Of a stretch of DNA of 64,000 nt, positions 13,301 to 24,900 are shown piece by piece; the stretch's first letter is position 1, and the number at the start of each line of letters is the position of its first letter. Below the pieces are notes generated by a model. It was not told where the DNA came from and did no database searches. It saw nothing but the letters and a program-made list of their open reading frames with translations. The stretch lies in contig OV277857.1 in NCBI GenBank assembly GCA_922989275.2, positions 2,294,001 to 2,358,000 on the forward strand. The letters run 5' to 3'. Both the position numbers and the translations under genes were made by a program. Origin of the DNA: Gari tellinella (lineage: Eukaryota; Mollusca; Bivalvia; Cardiida; Psammobiidae).

Positions 13301-13514
13301 TGCTCATTCTGCTTAACTTTCAACCTGCTTTAAGTGGCCACCTATTTTCAATACTAGAAACATGCTATGGTGTGATTATGGGTTAAACTTACTTATTGAA
13401 AGGAATTTTATGAACAGCCTCCAATGCTGGTGCATCAAACCCTAGTAGTTTCAGATTGTTGAAGAACAACTGCTTCATGTCAAGTGGGTTGAACTCCATA
13501 TCTGTTGTACCCAT
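1292..13514 (-). CDS. HAUS6: HAUS augmin-like complex subunit 6, N-terminal part (six exons, 3' part beyond left edge)
   Basis: HAUS6 is a subunit of augmin, which recruits gamma-tubulin to existing spindle microtubules for branching nucleation. Six exons on the minus strand join with consistent splice phase: 13393-13514 (coding part), 7084-7179, 5568-5649, 5083-5212, 2368-2539 and 1292-1399, about 710 nt or 236 codons. Recognisable family signatures run in order: LKLLGFDAPALEA, MFDLPNRRGAEIVLHFLF, ECWPIFDKKREQAFRK, and LFMSPGGDKFCQLLFYFSGF, which match the N-terminal HAUS6 domain as I know it. The last two exons look helical and charged, as expected for the coiled-coil entry. Family members are roughly 900 aa, so most of the protein lies left of the window. 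Introns are filled with MITEs. The gene identity is from remembered family motifs, not a search. Confidence 0.88.
1556..1806. mobile_element. TTAA foldback MITE, family B
   Basis: Same termini and centre as the 559-811 copy, same orientation, very similar sequence. Confidence 0.75.
2368..2539 (-). CDS. HAUS6: HAUS6 exon 5
   Basis: Acceptor TTTACAG, donor GCAGA|GTGAGT. It completes the Ser codon and encodes SKSSDRMKYPSLSS and later RHRKAYFDTAQLTLKANKTW, charged and helical. The phase agrees with both neighbours, which is the main support because this stretch of the family is less conserved. Confidence 0.78.
2623..2855. mobile_element. TTAA foldback MITE, family A (full copy)
   Basis: Termini TTAACCCATTA and TAATGGGTTAA. 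The centre is a palindrome built on AAAGCAGGCTGAAAGTAAAG and its complement. This is the most abundant repeat in the window, 230-260 bp per copy. Confidence 0.8.
3226..4686 (-). repeat. Helentron-like non-autonomous element with ~147-bp tandem core
   Basis: Reading the minus strand, it begins TTTTTAGCTCAGCTGGC and ends GGTGAGCGATTTAGGGCC with a GGGCCATAGTGGCCC hairpin then CTTGTT. The core is nine to ten copies of a ~147-bp unit (TTTGACCTAGTGACCTAG...). The layout recalls the tandem-core Helentron/pearl-type elements of bivalves. Confidence 0.7.
5083..5212 (-). CDS. HAUS6: HAUS6 exon 4
   Basis: Acceptor GCTATTTTCAG, donor CTTA|GTAAGC. It encodes EEVESRLPRINASLFMSPGG then DKFCQLLFYFSGFVREKVME. 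The LSPGG.KF...L..F..FV pattern is typical of the family. It is 130 bp and ends one base into a Ser codon. Confidence 0.88.
5568..5649 (-). CDS. HAUS6: HAUS6 exon 3
   Basis: Acceptor TTTCAAG, donor CAG|GTAGGC. It encodes (R)ECWPIFDKKREQAFRK then TCHTWLTNIAQ, the most diagnostic HAUS6 segment (CWP.FD.K....FRK.C..W). It is 82 bp and ends in phase 0. Confidence 0.9.
6713..6956. mobile_element. TTAA foldback MITE, family A
   Basis: Left end CCCATTACC, central hairpin around AGAATGCGCCTAGGCGCATT, right end GGGGTTAAGC. Another partial copy adjoins at 6240-6640. Confidence 0.65.
7084..7179 (-). CDS. HAUS6: HAUS6 exon 2
   Basis: Acceptor GCTTTCTTACAG, donor CAG|GTATTA. It completes the split Lys codon and encodes SMFDLPNRRGAEIVLHF, then LFQRLNPTMCREYF. 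It is 96 bp and ends two bases into an Arg codon finished by the next exon. The intron immediately downstream starts inside what looks like the end of a TTAA-type MITE. Confidence 0.85.
7520..8800. other. HAUS6 intron 1, no recognisable feature
   Basis: AT-rich single-copy-looking sequence with clusters of AGATCTAG-type words around 8215-8530. No exon, RNA or element was recognised. Confidence 0.5.
8992..9905. repeat. ~305-bp tandem repeat, three units
   Basis: Units start at about 8992, 9297 and 9602 with TTCAGACAGTTTGGATCCCG. Each contains AGACGCCGTGTAGATCGGCA and GAGACGCCGAGTAGCTCG. Flanking 8815-8990 and 9905-9990 contain diverged pieces. It lies in HAUS6 intron 1. Confidence 0.8.
9990..10855. 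other. HAUS6 intron 1, no recognisable feature
   Basis: Less AT-rich than its surroundings; nothing coding found. Confidence 0.45.
10859..11085 (-). CDS. Unrecognised 75-codon open segment in HAUS6 intron 1
   Basis: Encodes TEILRKIGHVEEGKNTLELQ, YDFDPKLSENVILEDRDYDG and KCLQRRLILAEEQMK, ending in TGA. Composition is protein-like (acidic, few simple repeats), but there is no start codon with context and no family I recognise. It could be a relic exon of a transposon. Weak support. Confidence 0.25.
11664..12193. mobile_element. TTAA-flanked (piggyBac-type) non-autonomous element with tRNA-like insert, copy 1
   Basis: 530 bp with TTAA at 11660-11663 and 12194-12197 and inverted termini AGCGACTCGCAACC (one mismatch at the right end). 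The interior holds a tRNA-like segment on the minus strand near 11799-11885, with B-box GGTTCGAATCC, and a small palindrome, ATACCGTCTACTAGTCGGTAT. No transposase is present. Confidence 0.8.
12875..13386. mobile_element. Two adjacent family A MITEs flanking HAUS6 exon 1
   Basis: First copy about 12875-13120 (degenerate). Second copy 13128-13386, with CCCATTCCCCTATAAATACG at the left and GATTATGGGTTAA at the right. The second ends 7 bp from the HAUS6 exon 1 donor site, so the start of that intron is MITE-derived or MITE-adjacent. Confidence 0.65.
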
Positions 13515-13547
13515 CTTGATTGCTGTTGAAGTTGTTCTGCAAATGAT
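13393..13547 (-). CDS. HAUS6: HAUS6 coding exon 1 (start codon)
   Basis: Acceptor-like CTTTTTCAG lies just upstream and donor GTAAGTTT just downstream. The in-frame ATG is at 13514-13512 in context ATCAAGATGG. The frame stays open upstream of it to the acceptor, so a 5' non-coding exon is likely further right. It encodes MGTTDMEFNPLDMKQLF and then LKLLGFDAPALEA, which is how HAUS6 begins. The exon ends two bases into a Lys codon. Confidence 0.82.
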
Positions 13548-13670
13548 CTGAAAAAGAACAAGATGTGTCCCCTTATGTGACCTTTAGGCCGAGTGATCTA
13601 ATTATCCACATCTCAACGACTAACTGTAATCTAATGCACGGTAATGGACACCTACGAATTTGTTATTTTA

Positions 13671-14020
13671 ATTCTAACGCGACTTTTACTATAAAAATAC
13701 TATTTATGTATTACGCGTATGGGGCAAATGTAACAGCGGATGGAAACGCCACGCGTGCAGTTCATTATCGCGGCGTAATATAAGTTTCCCGGTATTCTTT
13801 GTCTATATGCCGTAGGTTTCGAGTCGTGTTAGAATTAGGGAATGACAGATTTTATTCTAACGCGACTGTTATTATAAAAATTATATTTATGTATTACGCG
13901 TATGGGGCAAATGGAACAGCGGATGGAAACGCCGCGCATGCAGTTCATTATCGGGACGTAATATACGTTTCTCGGTATTCTTTGTCTATATGCCGTAGGT
14001 TTCGAGTCGTGTTAGAATAA
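13671..14020. repeat. ~181-bp direct duplication
   Basis: Two copies (13671-13845 and 13853-14020) sharing TATGTATTACGCGTATGGGG and TATGCCGTAGGTTTCGAGTC. Confidence 0.8.
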
Positions 14021-14039
14021 CTAATAACCTCTGCCGCAC

Positions 14040-14420
14040 TTATGCAAAACCATATAGTGAAATATAGACAGTGTTAGGCCCTTGACGTATGGACTTAATT
14101 TAATGGTTACAATGCTAGCCTCTTAAGTGGGAAGTCCCGGGTTCGGTCACTAATATGGCGTTTTTGGCAAATGGATTTGTCCACCCCATCTGGTGACTGT
14201 CCTTGCCCTATGCATGGATCACTGTCGTAAATGTCGTGTGATAGCTACCTAAAGTCGAAATAAGTAGGGTCTCTAAGAGATAAAAAGGGCCTCAAAATTA
14301 AGAAGGGGGCATGTTGTGAAATATAGGCAGTGTAAGGCCCTCAAACCTAACGTCCAGACTCTTGGTTCAATGGTTACAACGCTCATAAGTTCGAATTAAC
14401 CTGGGGCCGAAACCAGCTAC
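14040..14420. repeat. ~270-bp diverged duplication with tRNA-like head
   Basis: Two starts (14047, 14313) share GAAATATA..CAGTGT..GGCCCT and AATGGTTACAA.GCT. The first is followed by GGGTTCGGTCAC, B-box-like, so a SINE is possible but not proved. Confidence 0.4.
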
Positions 14421-15185
14421 ACCTGTCACTCAAATTTTTTTTTGACTCGATCTTAATTCATCACGCAGATTTCCTATGTTTTGTTTATTCATTAAACAAT
14501 ACTTTGTATCAACGAAGTATAACAAAATGAACATGTCACCTTTGATTGGAAGTTTGAAAAGGGGAAACACTCTTCGACTTCGTGTCAAGACTTGACTTTA
14601 ATTAGACTTAAACGGAAACTAATTTCTTTAATATTGAGATATTGCATGTGCTTACCTAAGAAACTCGTAGACGTTTTTATTGAACTAACAATCAGTAGGA
14701 TTCCCTACAAAATGTCAAAACAATCATTGTTATTTTCCCTAAAAGTTGACTTTTTTCAACAAAGTTCTCCCGCCGAAGAGTTTGTGTTGGTCGTTTCGGT
14801 CCCGGGTCGTTTCGGATCCACATGCTAATCAACGATCGTTTCGGACCCAATCAATGTTAACCCACTTGTCTAAAACGGTGTAAATCTATCTATGAGGGTT
14901 TATGATGCGATATATGAGTTTAGAATAATAATTGAAACTATTGTAATTATAAATTTTATGTAGATCTAGATCATTATTTTGGATTTTCCTAAGCCAGAGA
15001 CTTTGATATTCAGGTAAAGAAATGCACATCAAGACACCACTCCAGTATTAGATCTCTTCTTTTTCTTCTTCTTCTTCTTCTTCTTTTTCTTCCAAATAAT
15101 GAGCTGGGATCTAACCAGACCGTAATCAGCTCAGCGACCTCTAATATCTAAATATCTCTAATATACATATACACTGTAAACTGTA
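14420..15185. other. Intergenic between HAUS6 and ISCA2, nothing recognised
   Basis: AT-rich, with a TTCTTC microsatellite at 15057-15090. A 5' non-coding exon and promoter of HAUS6 may lie here, but no signal is clear. Confidence 0.4.
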
Positions 15186-15229
15186 TGATAATGTCTTTAA
15201 CTCTCATTCTGTTACCCCTCTGTCTGTTT

Positions 15230-15715
15230 AAGTGTCCGTCTATACGTCTGTCTCTCTGTATCTGTCTCTCACTGTCTCTGTCTCTGCCTCGCTCTGTCTG
15301 TCTGTCTCTATCTCTCTCTCTCTCTCTCGATCTCTCTCTCTCTCGATCTCTCTCTCTCGCTTTGTCTGTATCTGTATATGTAGATCTGTCTCTGTCTGTC
15401 TCTCTCCGTCTGTATGTATGTCTGTCTCTCTATGACTCTCCCTGTCTCTCTGTGTGTCTCTGTCTGACAGACTGTCTGACTGACTGTCTGTTCGTCTGCT
15501 TGTCTGTGTGTATGTCTCTCTTTCTCTGTATGTCTATCTATTTGCCTCCTACTCTTCTTACTCTCCCTCTGTCTGTCTGTCTGCTTGCCTCTCTGTCTGT
15601 CTGTCTTTCTCTCTCTGTATGTCTGTCCGTCTTTATGTATGTATGTCAGTCTTTTTCTGGCTCTCTCTCTGTCTCTCTGTCTGTCTGTCGATCTATCTCT
15701 GTCTCATGTGTTGGA
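15230..15715. repeat. CT/CTGT-rich microsatellite
   Basis: TCTG and CTCT repeats. The Ser/Leu/Cys-rich ORFs here are simple-sequence artefacts. Similar tracts occur at 17420-17550 and 20345-20510. Confidence 0.95.
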
Positions 15716-16307
15716 CAGATACATGTAAAACTTGAACGATCAACTAGACGCGTGATCTGGGACCAAACTAGGTGGTTTACACATTCGACACGTGTCCATA
15801 CATTTCAATGCAATTGGCAATTACATGCCGTTAACTTATATCGATCAAGCGATCGTGTAGCGCTTAAACCGTATATGCTTAGTGGATAACTCCATGTTAA
15901 TATATTGAACTAGTTCATTTTATTCAAGAGGTGTCTGGTATAATTCTTTATTTTCATTTTTATTGTGAAAGTAACTGTTAGCAAACAGTGCAGACTCAGA
16001 TAAGGCGCCACATTATGCAGCGTCTGTTATGCGTTTGCACTGTTTGCCTGTGGCTCGTTCTAGGGATGCTAGGCGCAAATAGGTAACTGACAAATCACTT
16101 TAACGCTTCGCTTGATTTAACAGCATACCTGCAAAGAGTAGACTCGTCCTATGAAAATAGCGTAAACACTGATCAGAGATCGAGTTGCTTCCCGAACCCT
16201 AGCTCTGACCAGGGTCATTGAAGGAGCCCTCTGATCAGGGTCTGCATTGTCTTCCACGTTTGAAAAATATTGCAAACAACAACCCTGTACGCGTGTAGTC
16301 AAACATT

Positions 16308-16520
16308 AACCCTTAGCCTGCCACTCACGACTATAGCTCCATATGCAAACAGCTTGGATCCGGATGAGACGCCGAGTAACTCGGCGTCTCATCCGGATCC
16401 AAGCTGTTAGACACTCGGACAACATTTTCAGCAATTTTGAGCAACTTTGAAGCAATTTGAAACTTGAAGCAGACGAGAAATATAGCAGACGACAATTTAT
16501 TTGGCGGGCTAAGGGTTGAT
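16308..16520. mobile_element. TTAACCCTTAGCCTGCC MITE with GGATCC palindrome
   Basis: Inverted ends AACCCTTAGCCTGCC and GGCGGGCTAAGGGTT. The centre pairs GGATCCGGATGAGACGCCGA with its complement. Similar GATC-rich palindromes recur at 21090-21150, 24380-24450, 47650-47730, 49820-49890 and 57655-57720. Confidence 0.65.
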
Positions 16521-17419
16521 GGGGAACTGATTTTGTTCATTGATAGTTTCATTGCTGAATGAGGTAATAATCCGCCTTTCACTGTTATTACGTCATCTGT
16601 TTAACCCTGCCATGATCAAATCATTCGGGAGATTTTTACCCCTCCATTGCTTTATTGTCGTCTGCTTCTGTAATGTTGTCTGCAAGACACGTTTGGAAGT
16701 TAGATTTAAGGTTGTATGACTTATAAATATCGATAATAGTGGCAAACACGCTTTAAAGCGTCAATGAGAGTGAAAGGGTTAAATAATAGTCCTATGTTTT
16801 TCTTACTCAAATTTAAATCTTAGTTAACTGATTTGCTTATTCTCAAGTAGCTGTTATATTATTTCTATCACGAACTTGGAAGTAATTTGTCCCTGGAGCT
16901 ATCAATTAATGGTTTCTCAACTAATTTCCCCATAAATAAGCATTTTCATGTCTGTAGTTCATTCCTCCATAAGAAAAAGTTTCTTTATCCTAGCAGATGG
17001 TAGCTTTAAAAAGCAGGCTGAAAGTAAAACAGAAAGCTGATTTCAACTTGCTTTAAAAATAACCTCGTCCTGTTTTCAAAACTCATGATTAATAAGTTAA
17101 GAGGTAATGGGTTAGTATGATATTGACTGTATGTTAGAAGTTTTATAATGAGAAGAAATTTATGGACGCATAGAGGAGTTCTGTATATATGTATGTACAA
17201 TGAATACCATGGCTATTAATTTGTCTAATTACTTTCTTATACATGTAGTTAGTTATCCGGTTATTTTCCTGTTTAGGTATATCTCCCTCTTCTCTGGACT
17301 CATCCGATACCATCAAAAATTAAAGAAAAACAACGTCTAAAATTTTAATTATTATAACGTCTGCTTGGGGAGTCCCTGTCATGATTGGTCAGTTTTGCAA
17401 CAGATCGAATGACGAATCA

Positions 17420-17550
17420 CACGGTAATCTCTGTCTCTCTGTATGTCTCTCTTTCTGTCTATCTGTGCCTCTGTCTGTCTGTATCTCTGTTCGTCTCTTT
17501 CTCTGTCTGTCTGCCTGTATGTATGTATGTTTGTCTGTCTCTGTCCCAGT
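17420..17550. repeat. CTGT-rich microsatellite
   Basis: TCTGTCTG-type repeats on the plus strand, in the HAUS6-ISCA2 intergenic region. Confidence 0.92.
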
Positions 17551-17810
17551 CGCTCAGTCAAAATTTGTTTAATGTCACGTCACATATGAACGTATTGGAA
17601 AAGTTAATTTTAAACGTTTAAATGGAACTAAACGCAGACATTGACGATTAATTTAAATCTAACTGAAAACAGTTTGAATCCTGACTCAGACGACTAGCTC
17701 GGCTCATAACTGTTTGCACCGGTCACAACTGTTAAATAGCCAAAACATGTTTATTGGGAAAGGGTTCTCTGTACGCGGTCACTCAAAAACATTTAGCAGT
17801 CATATATGTA

Positions 17811-18062
17811 CAGTGGAGAATGTGTTATTCTTTCCCAATAAACGCGTTTACGCTAAAACTATTATTCCCAGTGCATACAGTTTGGAGCCAGATCAGACGC
17901 CGGGTAACCCGGCGTCTGATCAGGCTCCAAACTGTTTGCCACCATGACAAACATGAATTATCAGAATTGTCAAAAAGTTGTACTCTTCTACGTTTTAGCG
18001 CTTTGCGTTTGCGTACGTTTGCGTTTAAACGGGAAAGAATAACAGATTCTCCATTGTATCTA
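17811..18062. mobile_element. TA-flanked MITE, CAGTGGAGAATGTG family
   Basis: Inverted termini TACAGTGGAGAATGTGTTAT and ATAACAGATTCTCCATTGTA, mariner-like. The central palindrome is GACGCCGGGTAACCCGGCGTC. Confidence 0.7.
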
Positions 18063-18252
18063 CATGTAGTTAGAAGGTCATTGCAGGGCAAAATTAAGCA
18101 GAAATATTTTAAACGTTAACTTCTTCCAACATGTTCATATATTTATGTGACGCGTCACGCGGCGTCTGATCTGGACTCAGCTGTTTCCACATGTTAGTGA
18201 TACAGAGCTTGGGAGCGACATGGTTAACACATTCAACCCTAGCGACGAGTAT

Positions 18253-18290
18253 ACTCGTAACAGGGACGTTTATACGTTCCTGACTCGTCA
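18253..18290. repeat. 22-bp palindromic insertion with imperfect 8-bp direct repeats
   Basis: Core 18261-18282 has arms CAGGGACGT and ACGTTCCTG. Flanks are ACTCGTAA and ACTCGTCA. Related family B sequences (e.g. 49061) run through this point without the insertion. Confidence 0.65.
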
Positions 18291-18443
18291 TTAGCAAACA
18301 GAGTACTTTTGAAGAGTACAATTCTTCGTCGTTTTAAACACGCAATACAATAAAATGTAGATCTAGAAAATTCCCGAAATTTCTTAAGATTTATTTAATT
18401 TTGGTGACAAGCAGTATGGGATCTTATCAAGCCTAAAATGTTT

Positions 18444-18484
18444 GTAATGGCAGGAACGTAGATTATGTACGTTCCTGGTAATGG
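18444..18484. repeat. 27-bp palindromic insertion with 7-bp direct repeats
   Basis: Core 18451-18477 has arms CAGGAACGTA and TACGTTCCTG with a 7-nt spacer. GTAATGG flanks it on both sides (18444-18450, 18478-18484). Confidence 0.8.
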
Positions 18485-18930
18485 GTAGCACTGTATATAA
18501 CGCACAGGGCTGCCATTTCTCCGGATTTTTCCTAAGTATTCGGGTTTTTTATCCTAGCAGATCGTAGCTTAAAACAGGCTGAAAGTAAAGCAGAATGCGC
18601 CTTAAGGCGCATTCTGCTTTACTTTCAACCTGTTTCAAAACAGTTATGTGTTTTCAAAACAAGAAACGGACTATGGGGTAAAGGTATGATTAGTAAAATT
18701 ACGTATGAAAAATTGAAAATTTGAAATCTTAGGATTTTTATTATCAACTTATGGCAGCCCTGAACGCATATCCATATACGGTTACAATTGGAATCAAACT
18801 GTTAAAAAAAGACTTGCCCGCATTACAATCACCGAAAGGTGATTGAATGGATCTCACGTCCATGAATTATACCTATCCGATTCTGAAAATTTCCAAGGGA
18901 GACTACTACGAAGACCTGTCAAACAGCAGA

Positions 18931-18971
18931 ATGTTCAGACAATTGGTTCAATTAAATCGTAATGTACCTAG
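18931..18971 (+). CDS. ISCA2: ISCA2 exon 1 (start codon)
   Basis: It encodes [13 protein letters not shown] and two bases of an Arg codon, followed by donor AG|GTATGT. Choice of this ATG over the in-frame one at 18847 rests on the presequence character. Phase 2 exactly fits the single leading base of exon 2. Confidence 0.75.
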
Positions 18972-21900
18972 GTATGTCAATGCCACATGGTGTCGATTTT
19001 ATCATATCGTTTTATATTTGAACGTTTATATAATAAATGCTATTTAATTACCATTGTTATGGTTTAGAAACTGATACCCGAGTTGTCACTGATGGATGGA
19101 TGAGAGAGGTGTCAAATTTTGCTAGATCTATTGCGTTTTCATCAGTACCTATATCATACAGTGTTTTCATTATTATACCATAGAACATCAGATATTTTTC
19201 CGAAGTGATTATCTTTTGCACAATGTGGATGGTGCCACTGGTAACATACATCACATGATACAGCATGGGGTGATCTATTGGATGCTGACCTGTATCTGTA
19301 TAATACTGGCATGGAGAAAGGACAAATGGAGAAGTATCCGGCCTGCTCGCGATTTATCGTGTCGTTCAATCAGCGGCGCTCGCTGGCGGCTAGAAAACAA
19401 TGTTTTTCCGAAAGTTTGGTGTTAATAGAAATGCTTTTAATGTTATCTTTTCGTTATAAATTTTAATACAGATGTTTTATTAGACCATGATCTCACGACT
19501 AGTACAAAATTTGAGGCGATAGCTTATAAATTGTTAGTTTAGTGAGGTTTTGAAAATGAGAGAGAAAACGTACAGTACTGTATTTTCCGTTTTTCCTACG
19601 AAAGTTTGGTGTTAATAGAAATGCTTTTAATGCTATCTTTTCGTTATAAATTTTAATACAGATGTTTTATTAAACCATGATCTCACGACTAGTACAAAAT
19701 TTGAGGCGATAGCTTATAAATTGTTAGTTTAGTGAGGTTTTGAAAATGAGAGAGAAAACGTACAGTACTGTATTTTCCGTTTTTCCTACGAAAGTTTGGT
19801 GTTAATAGAAATGCTTTTAATGCTATCTTTTCGTTATAAATTTTAATACAGATGTTTTATTAAACCATGATCTCACGACTAGTACAAAATTTGAGGCGAT
19901 AGCTTATAAATTGTTAGTTAAGTGAGGTTTTGAAAATGAGAGAGAAAACGTACAGTACTGTATTTTCCGTTTTTCCTACGAAAGTTTGGTGTTAATAGAA
20001 ATGCTTTTAATGCTATCTTTTCGTTATAAATTTTAATACAGATGTTTTATTAAACCATGATCTCACGACTAGTACAAAATTTGAGGCGATAGCTTATAAA
20101 TTGTTAGTTTAGTGAGGTTTTGAAAATGAGAGAAAAACGTATTTTTTCGTTTACCTACGAAGTTTGGTGTTAATATAAATGCTTTTAATGCCATCTTATC
20201 GTTATAAATTTTAATACAGATGTTTTATTAGACCATTATCTTACGCGTAGTACAAAATTTGAGGCGATAGCTTTTAAATTGATAGTTTAGTGAGGTTTTG
20301 AAAACGAGAGAAAAACGTATTTTTTCGTTTACCTACGAAGTTTGTGTGTGTCTATATTTCTCTGCCACTGTCTGTATTTATGTCTCTGTTTCTCTTTGTG
20401 ACTGTCTCTCTGTCTGTCTGTCTGTTTTTCTCTTATCTCTGTCTGTCAGTCTTTCGCTTCTTCTTTTCTGTCTCCATCTTTCTGTATGAATGTCTGTCTG
20501 TCTCTCTGATGATCCTCATGCGGAGAAAAGGTAAAGTGTGTCATAAAGAGCTTAATTTGAAAAAGGGGTAAACTATATTTCAAGAGACATACTCTATGAA
20601 TCCGACATTTTTGCAGCCTGGTCTGGATTACAACTGTTTGCAATTGCAATAGTCATCATGTTACTGATATTCAGTAATGAGAGGGTTAATCCAGTCATCA
20701 ACCAAACCAGGTGCATTGATGTTGGGGGGTTTTGGGGGTTTTTTTTGTTGTTTTTTTTAATTCAATTCTATTATCTTTATTTTTTGTGATTTGTATAATA
20801 TATAAACATCATGCGGTTACAGAAGTCAAAAACACATGTTCAAGTTACACGCACGGGTAGCATTGATCTTTTTCATTAATGTGGCAACCCGCTGGTGTCC
20901 ATCTTCATAGATAATCGGCATGTTCAAGAAGCATGGACTTCATGCTGGGACAGTTTTATGACGCTGATAATTGTCCTGCTAATTTGGTGCGGGTTCTGTA
21001 TACGGTTACGTAATGTGTCACATTCCTTTGTGATGTGTAATATGGTAGACATTTTGTAAGTAAATAAAGCTAAGGACGAGTGTCAAACATTCTGGATCCA
21101 GATCAGACGCCGTGTTACGCGGCATCTGATCTTGATCCAAGTTGTTTGCAAAAAAAGTAAAGTCGCGATCAGCAGGCAAAGAGTTAAGCAGTCAGTAAAA
21201 TAGATTGCTTAAGGCATTGGCTGCTTTATAATTTACTCCGTTATATAAGACATAAGTAAAGCAGAAAGAAACGGAGATCTCATGTTATCATGTTTGCAAT
21301 TAATTTCTGAAGATAATGCAAACTGTTACCTCTTTCATAGAAATGGGACGGATAATATGTATATTTTAGTCTGGATGTAAAACTAACCCCAAATTCATTT
21401 TTTGAAGTAATATGTTAATAATTCTAATTTTCCTTTCAATAATAATAATGATCACATACGACATAATAATACAGTTACAACTTTGGCCGTTTGGGATTTT
21501 GGCCGTTTGACGCGCACTCCTTTCAAATGTCTCTTTACATACAAAATGGATTTTTATTTTTGCTTCCAAGGAAATATCTCCTCCATGTAGAACATTGTAA
21601 CAATGCATGAACACATTTTTAGAAGTTTAGAAGTTTAGAAGTTTGCTTAAGTTTTTATACGGAAGGAATTCTTTTCTTACGCGAGTTGGTCTAGTCATTT
21701 CATTAGCCAGCAACCTTTGTAGGTCATCATTACTTTTTTCGCTTCAAGAAAAACCCTGGTATTTTAACAACCGAAAGATAAGTGTCACGGCTTTATATCA
21801 AGACCTTTTTTTTTTAAATATATAATACATATCGGACGAAAATTATGGATTAAATTCAAGTTTTTGAAACGGGACGTAGTATATATTTCGCGATCGCCTG

Positions 21901-24900
21901 CTCTCGTTTATCGACTATTTCATTTGGCCATCGCTCTTTAACTCGCCATAAAATTTGTCGATTTCGAAAATAAACACTTGCATTTTTACAACTGAAAGAA
22001 AAATATCTAAGCTTTCCTTTAAGACCATTTCTTTGAAAATCGGTGGAAAATTGAGGGTTTTATGAAAGGTTTTGTAACGGGGCGTGATATATTTATGCCC
22101 GAGTGCTTGCTCCCTTTTATCGGCAAATTCATTTGGAAACCACTCTTTAACTCGCCATAAAACTAATCAATTTTAAAAAATAAAATCTGTTATTTTTACA
22201 AGTGAAAGATAAATATCTTAGCCTTCTTTTAAGACCATTATAATGAAAATCGGGTGAAAATTAAGGATTTTATGTAACTTAAACTAACAGTAGGTAACCA
22301 TTCAACACGATAAAAAAACGCGATAGCCCGCTATCGGCGTACCGGTGCAGTTGAATTATCGATCGATTAAGCGTTATCGCACATACAGGTAACGGACGAC
22401 ACCATTTTCGGGAAAATGCAGATTTGAGTATAAGTAACTTCTCCATTTGTCCTTTCTCCATGATACTGGTTAGCCTTCAATACTGAAGATAATACCAGGG
22501 GGGTGATTGGGCAAGAAATTAGTAGCGCTTTGCAGCAACAGACGTTTTGAATGTTGTCAGGTTCTCAGAGTTTACATAGTCTTCGGTCAAAATGTTCCAG
22601 TATATTAAGGTTCGAGGAAAGAAGCTGTTTTTGAAAATGTCGCAGTTTGTTCTGATTGTTTTATGGGTTTTTTGATGTTTTTTTCTTGTTCTGGTGGAGT
22701 TTTTTTCGGTAAAGGTTTCAAGAGGGATTGCTACTAGGCTGTTGACTATTCTGTACATCATGACAACATCTACATCTACATCTACGGGGTTACTCCCTAC
22801 TATCAATTGCTGATAATGACAGGGAGGTCGGGGGACAGTGTTAAAATAAAAGCGACTACTATTTCCAAGTAGTCACAAACAGTGCAAAACAGTGCAGTAA
22901 ACAGACAATTTAATTTACAATTTAAAAAAACAGTTAAAAACAGGTTAAGTGATTAGGGTTTGAAAGAGCAGAGGCTAGCAGTGAAGCCTGAGAGGCTGTC
23001 ACTGGCCTTGATGTTATACGGGAGCTGGTTCCAAAGTCTGATACTACGAGGAAAAAAGGAGTTTGCATGAGTTTTCCATAAGTTGGGCAGGGGCCTTAAC
23101 CTTTCATTCTATGAAATTTAAGCCCCATTTTAGATTCAATTGAGAAAAGCGGACTGACTTTCAAAATACATAGCCATAAAAGCCAAATCAAAGTCTACAT
23201 ATACCTAAAGAAAGTAGGAAGTTGCATTAATTTAATGCATGTATTAGATAAAAAAAAAGGATGTAACATTAAAACAGGACTGGTAATATGAATATGACTC
23301 TTCTAATAAAGCTTTTTTTTACTGAACATGTGAAATTGATTTTTTAAGAGAATCATATGATTTATATTTTTGTGAAATTCTTTCTCCTTAAATTGGGAAA
23401 GAAAGACGCTTTTTACAATTTGGATGTTTTTGAATTTCAGCCTCTATTGTAGAAGGTAAAAAGCCTTTAACCCATTACCCCATAGCCTGTTTCTAGCATT
23501 GAATATAGTTGACCACTTAAAGCAGGTTGAAAGTAAAGCAGAATGTGCCTACTTTAAGCTACCATCTGCTAGAATATAGAAAATGATTCTTATTATACAT
23601 ATCCATAGCTGAATAAATTGGAACTATTTTCCTCGGTGGAAAACTAAATTAAAGGCGTAAAAATGCATATTTATGGGGTAATGGGTTTTAGGCCCTTGTT
23701 ATAGACGTTCAGATGAAATTTCACCATAGTTTTCCTTTTACAGATGTCTAAGCTGGTCAGTTAAGAGGCATGTTCATTGTACTGCTAACAAGTTGGCTGA
23801 CAATGCCACTGAAGGGGGAACCGGTGTCACAGATCTTAAACTCAGTGACAGCTGTATTCAGGTGAGCTTATAACTTCAGTACAGATCAAAGTACTGAAAG
23901 TGTTGGCAAACTGTAGGCCTTATGTAACGCTTATTATAAGAGAAAGCACCTGTTTAACTCATTACCCCATAACCTTTTTCTCCTGACCACCTTAAGCAGA
24001 TTGAATATAAAGCAGAATGCACCATAACACGCATTCTGCTTTACACGCATTCTGCTTTACTTTCAACCTGCTTTAAGCTATCATCTTCTAGGATATAGAA
24101 AATATTTCTAATGGAGCATGATCTGGACTGTATAAAGTGGAACTGTTTTATTCAGTGGAGGAATAAATTTAAGACATAAAAAGGCATATTTATAGGGTAA
24201 TGGTTTAAATTGCACTATTTTGTTTCATTTTGTTTTCTCAGACTAGCATGATTTTCCTATGCAAAATTTCCTTTGACAAAACATGAGATAATCTCTACTG
24301 TATTTTGTAACTCTCAAAGGAAATTTTTACTAAATTAGCTCTAACCCTACCACTGCCATACCCCGAGAACAATGGTTATTTGCAAACTGTTTGGATCCAG
24401 ATCAGATGCCGCATTACTGTGCACAGTATCTTATCAGGATCCAAAATGTTCAACACTTGTTACGGTATTACTTTAAATATGTAGACTGATGGGTATTAAC
24501 CCTTTACCCCATAGTCTGTTTCTAGTATTGAAGATAGATGACCACTTAAAGCAGGTTGAAAGTAAAGTAGAATGCACCTTAATGCACATTCTGCTTTACT
24601 TTTAGCCTGCTGTAAGCTATCATCTGTTAGAATACAGAAAATATTTTGTTTGGAACATATGTTCATGACTATATATAAATTAGAGCTATTTTCTTCAGGG
24701 GAAGAATAAACTGAATGTGCTTTAAGGCGCTTCTATGGGGGAAAGGGTTAATTTAAAGCAAGACATTTAGTTCTCCAGAATCTTGTTATGGTAACAGTTT
24801 GCTAGTATGGCATAGATGATAGTGTTGATATCCACATGAACAGGTAACTCTGTTTTCTCTATCACAGGACAACCAACAGATTTATTTCCCTTTAGACACA

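Noticed and set aside
15185..15889. 234-aa ORF rich in Ser, Leu, Cys and Val
   Set aside because: It is a translation of a CTCT/CTGT microsatellite, open in several frames at once; no protein domain.
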